Source: Streptomyces hokutonensis
GTDB taxonomy: Bacteria; Actinomycetota; Actinomycetes; Streptomycetales; Streptomycetaceae
Length of the DNA: 64,000 bases
Assembly: GCF_000376565.1 (NCBI RefSeq)
Contig: NZ_BARG01000006.1
Coordinates: 62,001-126,000, forward strand
Reading direction: 5' to 3'
Below the pieces are notes generated by a model. It was not told the DNA's origin, did no database searches, and saw nothing but the letters and a program-made list of their open reading frames with translations. How positions within the stretch are numbered: position 1 is the stretch's first letter; every line of letters begins with the position of its first letter. The position numbers and the translations under genes are program-made. Of the stretch, positions 59,056-64,000 are shown one piece after another.

Positions 59056-60480
59056 TCAGCCGACCTTCTCGAACTCCGGCTCGCGGCGCTCGGTGACCTG
59101 CGGGTTGCGGGCCTTCAGGGCGAACCAGCCGGCGGCCAGGGCGAGGGTCCAGCCCGCCATGACGTAGAGGCAGACGCGGGAGTCGGGGTCGTAGGCGATG
59201 AGACCCGTGACGAAGAGCAGGAACACGATGGCCACGTACGAGAACTTCGCGCCGCCCGGGGCCGGGAAGGACGAGGCCGGGAGGCGGCCCGCGTCGACCG
59301 CGCGGCGGTAGAGGACGTGGCTGATCAGGATCATCAGCCAGGTCCAGATGCCGGCGGCGGTGGCCACCGAGGTGACGTAGCCGAAGGCCTTCTCCGGGAC
59401 GACGTAGTTGAGGACCACGCCGATGCCCATGAAGGCGACGGAGACGGTGATGCCGAGGGCCGGGGTCTTGGACGCGGAGAGCCTGCTGAAGGCCTTCGGG
59501 GCCTCGCCGTTGTCCGCGAGGGTGCGGAGCATGCGGCCCGTCGAGTACATGCCCGAGTTGCAGGAGGACAGGGCCGCCGTCAGGACCACGAAGTTGACGA
59601 TGCCCGCGCCCGCCGGGATGCCGATCTTCGCGAACGCCTCGACGAACGGGCTGACGCCCGGGGCGAATTCGGTCCACTTCACGACGCAGAGGATGACGGT
59701 GAGGGCGCCGACGTAGAAGAGGGCGATGCGCCAGGGGAGGGTGTTGATCGCCTTGGGGAGGGTCTTCTCCGGGTTCTCGGACTCGCCCGCGGTGACGCCG
59801 ACCAGCTCGACGGCGAGGTAGGCGAACATCACGCCCTGGAGGGTCATCAGGGAGGAACCGATGCCCTTGGGGAAGAAGCCGTCGAACTGCCAGAGGTTCG
59901 CTACGGAGGCGGTGTCGCCGGCGCTGCTGAAGCCGAAGGTGAGCACGCCGAGGCCGATCACGATCATGCCGATGAGGGCGGTGACCTTGACCATCGAGAA
60001 CCAGAACTCGATCTCGCCGAAGAGCTTCACCGAGATCAGGTTGGCGACGAAGAGGATCACCAGGAAGGCGAGCGCCGTCACCCACTGGGAGACGGACGGG
60101 AACCAGTAGTTGACGTAGATGGCGGCGGCCGTGAGTTCGGCCATGCCGGTGACCACCCACATCAGCCAGTACGTCCACGCGGTGAAGTAGCCGAAGAACG
60201 GGCCGAGGAACTCGCGGGAGTACTCCGCGAAGGAGCCCGACACCGGGCGGTACAGGAGCAGTTCGCCCAGGGCCCGCATGATGAAGAAGATGATCACGCC
60301 GGCCAGGGCGTACATGAAGATGAGGCTGGGTCCGGCCTTGGCGATGTTCGCCCCGGCTCCCAGGAACAGCCCGACGCCGACGGCGCCGCCGATCGCGATC
60401 ATCTGGACCTGACGGCTGCCGAGCCCGCGCTCGTACCCCTCCTCGGGGGCCTTGTCCGTCTCGACCTGAGCGGAGGTCAT
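59056..60480 (-). CDS. Amino-acid permease (APC family)
   Basis: 474 residues, twelve helices. MIAIGGAVGVGLFLGAGANI and PVSGSFAEYSREFLGPFFGY are APC hallmarks of the GabP/LysP/AroP group. Imports an amino acid by proton symport; substrate not determined. It is next to the cysteine genes, which may be chance. ATG 60480. Confidence 0.92.
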   Translation of the reverse strand: MTSAQVETDKAPEEGYERGLGSRQVQMIAIGGAVGVGLFLGAGANIAKAGPSLIFMYALAGVIIFFIMRALGELLLYRPVSGSFAEYSREFLGPFFGYFTAWTYWLMWVVTGMAELTAAAIYVNYWFPSVSQWVTALAFLVILFVANLISVKLFGEIEFWFSMVKVTALIGMIVIGLGVLTFGFSSAGDTASVANLWQFDGFFPKGIGSSLMTLQGVMFAYLAVELVGVTAGESENPEKTLPKAINTLPWRIALFYVGALTVILCVVKWTEFAPGVSPFVEAFAKIGIPAGAGIVNFVVLTAALSSCNSGMYSTGRMLRTLADNGEAPKAFSRLSASKTPALGITVSVAFMGIGVVLNYVVPEKAFGYVTSVATAAGIWTWLMILISHVLYRRAVDAGRLPASSFPAPGGAKFSYVAIVFLLFVTGLIAYDPDSRVCLYVMAGWTLALAAGWFALKARNPQVTERREPEFEKVG

Positions 60481-60709
60481 GTGTGGTGCGCCTTTCTCCG
60501 AATCCCCCCATGGACTGGAGCTGCCCGGCCGAGGTCCGTCGGCCGCATGGCGAACCCGGCGGGACATGGGTGGCGTCCGCCGGGCGGTCGTGAAGATCTA
60601 TCACGGTCGCAAGCGTGATCGACGGGGACTTTTGTGGCGCACACCACAGGAAGAACCGGACAAAAATGAGCGACGACCAGCATTCCTGGCCGCCGCGGTG
60701 ACGCGATCG

Positions 60710-60877
60710 TTATTTGGATTTGAGCGTCCGCTGAGCGAACGGGACGGGACGCTTCGCTGGGAGTGGGGGGGTGGGGGTTGTCGGTTTGCTGCGGCGCGGA
60801 CGGGGTGGCCGACGGGGCTCCTCCGCCGACTCGGTGCGTTCGATCTCCAGGGGTGCGGGTGACGTCACAGCGCCCAT
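60710..60877 (-). pseudogene. clpS: Truncated clpS (5' fragment)
   Basis: ATG 60877 begins MGAVTSPAPLEIERTESAEE, which matches the N-terminus of Streptomyces ClpS from memory. After 20 residues the frame turns into Pro/Arg-rich sequence (PRRPPRPRRSKP) and stops at 60710. The VTIVHNDP-type ClpS core that should follow is absent. ClpS is the N-end-rule adaptor of ClpAP/ClpCP. The gene's place next to divergent pncB is the usual Streptomyces arrangement, so this is a deletion remnant. Confidence 0.7.
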
Positions 60878-60957
60878 GCTGCCACCAGAAGGGGGTGCCC
60901 GCACAAATGGGCCCCACAAATCGTCAGAGTGACGAGATGGGAGTACCATCCGTTGCC

Positions 60958-62304
60958 ATGAACACAGCGGACCTTGGGCTGCCGGTGGACGTTCCCTCGA
61001 CGGCGCTCTTCACCGACCACTACGAGCTGACGATGCTGCAGGCCGCCCTCAAGGCGGGTACGGCCGACCGGCGTTCGGTCTTCGAGTGCTTCACCCGGAG
61101 GCTGCCCGAGGGCCGCCGCTACGGCGTCGTCGCGGGCACCGGACGCGTCCTGGACGCGGTGGAGAACTTCCGCTTCGACGCCGACGTCCTCGGCTTCCTG
61201 CGCGAGCGGAACGTCGTCAACGAGGAGACCCTGGAGTGGCTCGCCGCCTACCGCTTCAGCGGTGACGTCTGGGGCTACCCGGAGGGCGAGGTGTACTTCC
61301 CGGGCTCGCCGATCATCCGCGTCGAGGGCTCCTTCGCCGAGTGCGTGCTCCTGGAGACCGTGATCCTCTCCATCCTCAACCACGACTCCGCGATCGCGGC
61401 CGCCGCCTCCCGCATGGCCTCCGCCGCCGGCGACCGCCCGCTGATCGAGATGGGCGCCCGCCGCACCCACGAACTCGCCGCCGTCGCCGCCTCCCGCGCC
61501 GCCTACGTCGGCGGTTTCGCCACCACCTCCGACCTCGCGGCCGGCTTCCGCTACGGCATCCCCACCGTCGGCACCTCCGCCCACGCCTTCACCCTGCTCC
61601 ACGACAGCGAACGCGACGCGTTCCAGGCCCAGGTGGACTCGCTCGGCCGCAACACCACGCTGCTCGTCGACACGTACGACGTCACCGAGGCCGTCCGTAC
61701 GGCGGTGGAGGTCGCCGGGCCCGAACTGGGCGCCGTCCGCATCGACTCCGGTGACCTGCTGCTCGTCGCGCACCGGGTGCGGCAGCAGCTGGACGAGCTG
61801 GGCGCCGTCAACACGAAGATCATCGTGACCTCCGACCTCGACGAGTACGCCATCGCCTCGCTCGCGGCGGCGCCCGTGGACGCGTACGGCGTCGGCACCC
61901 AGCTGGTGACCGGCTCCGGGCACCCGACCTGCTCCATGGTCTACAAGCTGGTCGCGCGTGCCGAGTCCGCCGACCCGAAGGCGCCGCTGGTGCCGGTCGC
62001 CAAGAAGTCCAGCGGCGGCAAGACGTCCATCGGCGGCCGCAAGTGGGCCGCACGGCGGCTGGACGGCGACGGGATCGCCGAGGCCGAGGTCATCGGCACC
62101 GGGCCCGTCCCCGCCGAACTGGCCGAACGGCAGCTCCTCGTCGAGCTGGTCAAGGGCGGCGAGGTCGTGGCCCGCGAACCGCTGGACGTCGTACGGGACC
62201 GGCATGCGGCGGCGCGGGCCAACCTGCCCCTGTCCGCGACCCAGTTGTCGCGCGGAGAGGCCGTCATTCCTACGGAGTACGTCCAACTGCGCTCGGGTAG
62301 TTAA
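60958..62304 (+). CDS. pncB: Nicotinate phosphoribosyltransferase
   Basis: 448 residues. Makes nicotinate mononucleotide in NAD salvage. ALFTDHYELTMLQAAL, FECFTRRLPEGRRYGV, EMGARRTHE, GTSAHAFTLLH and VRIDSGDLLLVA are characteristic. ATG 60958. Upstream lies the clpS fragment; downstream pncA completes the salvage pair. Confidence 0.95.
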   Translation: MNTADLGLPVDVPSTALFTDHYELTMLQAALKAGTADRRSVFECFTRRLPEGRRYGVVAGTGRVLDAVENFRFDADVLGFLRERNVVNEETLEWLAAYRFSGDVWGYPEGEVYFPGSPIIRVEGSFAECVLLETVILSILNHDSAIAAAASRMASAAGDRPLIEMGARRTHELAAVAASRAAYVGGFATTSDLAAGFRYGIPTVGTSAHAFTLLHDSERDAFQAQVDSLGRNTTLLVDTYDVTEAVRTAVEVAGPELGAVRIDSGDLLLVAHRVRQQLDELGAVNTKIIVTSDLDEYAIASLAAAPVDAYGVGTQLVTGSGHPTCSMVYKLVARAESADPKAPLVPVAKKSSGGKTSIGGRKWAARRLDGDGIAEAEVIGTGPVPAELAERQLLVELVKGGEVVAREPLDVVRDRHAAARANLPLSATQLSRGEAVIPTEYVQLRSGS

Positions 62305-62419
62305 GACCCGCCACTTACGTCCCGCCGGTTAAGACCAGTACGAAAATCAGGAGTGCGCCCTCCCGCGGTGGCGCCGAAGTCTCTAGGCTCGAATCTCACT
62401 CTCCGCGAAGGACACCACC

Positions 62420-63004
62420 ATGCGCCGCGCCTTGATCGTCGTTGACGTGCAGAACGACTTCTGCGAGGGAGGCAGTCTCGCGGTGGCCGGCGGTGCCGAC
62501 GTGGCCGCCGCCGTGACCGAGCTGATCGGGCAGGCGCCCGCCGGCTACCGGCATGTCGTGGCCACCCGCGACCACCACATCGCGCCCGGCGGCCACTTCG
62601 CCGACAACCCCGACTACGCCCACTCCTGGCCCGCGCACTGCGTCGCGGGCACGGAGGGGGTCGGGTTCCACCCGAACTTCGCGCCCGCGGTCGCCTCCGG
62701 CGCGATCGACGCCGTCTTCGACAAGGGGGCGTACGCGGCGGCGTACAGCGGGTTCGAGGGGCGGGACGAGAACGGGGTCGGGCTCGGGGACTGGTTGCGG
62801 GCGCGGGAGATCGACGAGGTGGATGTCGTCGGGATCGCCACCGACCACTGCGTGAAGGCGACCGCGCTGGATTCTGTGCGGGAGGGGTTTCGTACGCAGG
62901 TGTTGCTTGATCTGACGGCCGGGGTGGCGAAGGAGACGACCGACCGCGCGCTGGAGGAACTGCGCGCGGCCGGGGTGGAGTTGACTGGGAAGCCGGTCGT
63001 CTGA
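62420..63004 (+). CDS. pncA: Nicotinamidase (isochorismatase family)
   Basis: 194 residues. Converts nicotinamide to nicotinate, the substrate of PncB. RALIVVDVQNDFCEGGSL gives the catalytic Asp, FDKGAYAAAYSGFEG the Lys, and GIATDHCVKATALD the catalytic Cys; DHHIAPGGHF supplies metal ligands. Same strand as pncB with 115 bases between. Confidence 0.94.
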   Translation: MRRALIVVDVQNDFCEGGSLAVAGGADVAAAVTELIGQAPAGYRHVVATRDHHIAPGGHFADNPDYAHSWPAHCVAGTEGVGFHPNFAPAVASGAIDAVFDKGAYAAAYSGFEGRDENGVGLGDWLRAREIDEVDVVGIATDHCVKATALDSVREGFRTQVLLDLTAGVAKETTDRALEELRAAGVELTGKPVV

Positions 63005-63025
63005 GTAGTTCTCTTTCCGCGAGCC

Positions 63026-63182
63026 GGTGGGGGCTGGTCGCGCAGTTCCCCGCGCCCCTGAAGGGGCGCTGCAGCCGTCGCCCCTATGCAGGCGCCGCGG
63101 GCCTTCGCAACAGTGCCCTGAGCGTTGTCAGGGGCCTCGTGCCCCGTTAGGGGCGCGGGGAACTGCGCGACCAGCCCCCACC
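63026..63182. repeat. Perfect 34-bp inverted repeat with 89-base loop
   Basis: Arms at 63026-63059 and 63149-63182 are exact reverse complements over 34 bases. The GCGCGGGGAACTGCGCGACC type of sequence is a well-known repeated intergenic element in Streptomyces genomes, often ending genes. The loop contains further hairpins. It separates the convergent pncA and 63207 genes and probably acts as a terminator. Confidence 0.85.
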
Positions 63183-63206
63183 GCCCCGCAGACAACGCAC
63201 AACCCC

Positions 63207-63656
63207 TCAGGCCGCCGCCGGAGGCCTCCGCAGCAGCGCCTTGATCGGGTGCCACAGCTCGTGCGGCAGTTCCGCGCCCGGGGTCACGACAGCGTTGTCA
63301 GGGGCCGTGCGCCATATCAGGCCGTCGGGGTGGTGCAGGACCGCGGTGATCTCGTCCGGGGTCGGTGGTTCCGCGTTGCCGCGCAGGTAGACGGCCCGCA
63401 TGCCGAGGTTGCGGAGCCGGGTCAGGGCCCGGGCGCGGTTGCGGGCGTGGACGAGCACGCGGACGCAGCCGTCGCCCTGGGCGGTGGGTCTTGGCAGGTT
63501 CAACGCCACCACCACGCTGCCTGTGGGCAGCTTGCAGAAACCTCCTGCGGACAATGCGGTCACACCCCCGTGCGGGTCGAAGTCGAGGTCGGTGTCAATA
63601 AGCCAGGCACAGGACGCACCTAAACACGGATCGGCGGCGACCCGCCAGGGGGTCAC
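63207..63656 (-). CDS. Conserved hypothetical protein
   Basis: 149 residues beginning at GTG 63656. ALSAGGFCKLPTGSVVVALNL, LVHARNRARALTRLRNLGMR and a Pro/Ala-rich tail. Small alpha/beta protein without signal or membrane segment. No family recognised. It lies beside pncA in convergent orientation. Confidence 0.72.
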   Translation of the reverse strand: MTPWRVAADPCLGASCAWLIDTDLDFDPHGGVTALSAGGFCKLPTGSVVVALNLPRPTAQGDGCVRVLVHARNRARALTRLRNLGMRAVYLRGNAEPPTPDEITAVLHHPDGLIWRTAPDNAVVTPGAELPHELWHPIKALLRRPPAAA

Positions 63657-63689
63657 CGCCGATACGTCTCTGACCTGCGCTTTTACCGA

Positions 63690-64000
63690 CTACTTCGCCG
63701 AGGGGCCGACCTGGAGGCTGATCGTCGAGCCGTTCAGCGACTCCTTGACGATCTTGATCCGGGTGTTGGTGTCAGTGATCTTGACACCGGCTGTCGGGTT
63801 CGACGTGTCGTAGTAGGTCGACCTGCCGTCGTCGAAGACCGGCACACCGCGCTGCGACTTGATCTTGGTGGCGACGTCGGCCTTGTGCAGCGTGACCGAG
63901 TCCGTCCGGTACAGGCTGAACGGCGAGTCGTAGGCCTGGATGCGGTTGCGCATCAGCGTGCCGTCGGACCACTTCAGCTGCGTCGGGTGCGAGTCGATCG
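63690..64000 (-). CDS. C-terminal end of an immune-inhibitor-A-like (M6) metalloprotease, cut by the window
   Basis: About 103 residues visible, ending at the stop 63690-63692. NRIQAYDSPFSLYRTDSVTL, VPVFDDGRSTYY and TRIKIVKESLNGSTISLQV resemble the C-terminal domain of Streptomyces InhA-type secreted proteases. The catalytic part is outside the window, so the assignment rests on this tail. Confidence 0.65.
   Translation of the reverse strand, partial: IDSHPTQLKWSDGTLMRNRIQAYDSPFSLYRTDSVTLHKADVATKIKSQRGVPVFDDGRSTYYDTSNPTAGVKITDTNTRIKIVKESLNGSTISLQVGPSAK

Noticed and set aside
57470..60604. A 1044-codon leftward frame through LacI, mec and the permease region
   Set aside because: Only the LacI part is real; the rest is low-complexity antisense-type shadow of the permease and the JAMM gene.

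Overview
The window is high-G+C actinobacterial DNA, almost certainly from a Streptomyces chromosome. The support is the third-position G/C bias, the many secreted and membrane proteins, DasR-type (dre) operators in front of N-acetylglucosamine PTS genes, a helix-turn-helix/DUF397/ATPase regulatory triad, a cysteine-rich sulfur leader peptide, and the core gene order rph / PTS EIIB-EIIC-EIIC / cysO-cysM / pncB-pncA. Most of 28-64 kb reads as conserved core chromosome. The left part, and a few later patches, are accessory.

Layout. 0-3.9 kb: the end of a secreted GH30-type glycosidase, a drug-efflux MFS protein and a TPR/SEC-C protein. 3.9-19.5 kb: a defence island. It holds a Vsr endonuclease, the wreck of one cytosine methyltransferase, an intact second methyltransferase, a leftward three-gene operon (two unrecognised proteins behind a 1196-residue sigma-70/HTH/GHKL-ATPase fusion), and a divergent rightward four-gene operon (NERD-nuclease/UvrD helicase, DrmA-like helicase, DrmB-like DUF1998 protein, small SF1 helicase). 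19.6-21.5 kb: a WhiJ/AbaA-type regulatory triad. 21.5-29.4 kb: nitroreductase, secreted proteins, an alpha/beta hydrolase with a TetR regulator, and a HupE-DUF3500 pair. 29.6-41.1 kb: membrane proteins, MFS, DUF445, SGNH esterase, DUF1707 protein, an ABC-2 exporter and a bifunctional penicillin-binding protein. 41.2-49.4 kb: GroES-like protein, DUF3618, Bcp peroxiredoxin, GNAT with an attenuator-like leader, a broken HNH gene, tRNA-Leu(UAG), RdgB, RNase PH and the N-acetylglucosamine PTS. 49.5-53.5 kb: a small oxidoreductase cluster whose promoters share an Rrf2-like operator. 53.5-64 kb: MBL hydrolase, PemK-like protein, the CysO/CysM/Mec+ sulfur pathway, LacI regulator, amino-acid permease, a clpS remnant, pncB, pncA, and the end of an InhA-type protease.

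The most interesting object is the 4.4-19.5 kb locus. It carries the DISARM core pair (DrmA- and DrmB-like) and a 5-cytosine methyltransferase, but no visible DrmC, DrmD or DrmE. In their place are two SF1 helicases, one with a NERD nuclease domain, a MORC/MutL-like GHKL ATPase fused to an almost complete sigma-70 factor, and two proteins I cannot assign with confidence. Every junction inside each operon overlaps or is a few bases long, so the parts are very likely co-expressed. My reading is a DISARM-related anti-phage system whose sensor or regulator contacts RNA polymerase. That is inference from domain content and has to be tested.

Other points worth noting: two genes broken by in-frame TGA codons, a 5' fragment of clpS beside pncB, a 10-bp-phased repeat before the penicillin-binding protein, and a perfect 34-bp inverted repeat after pncA.
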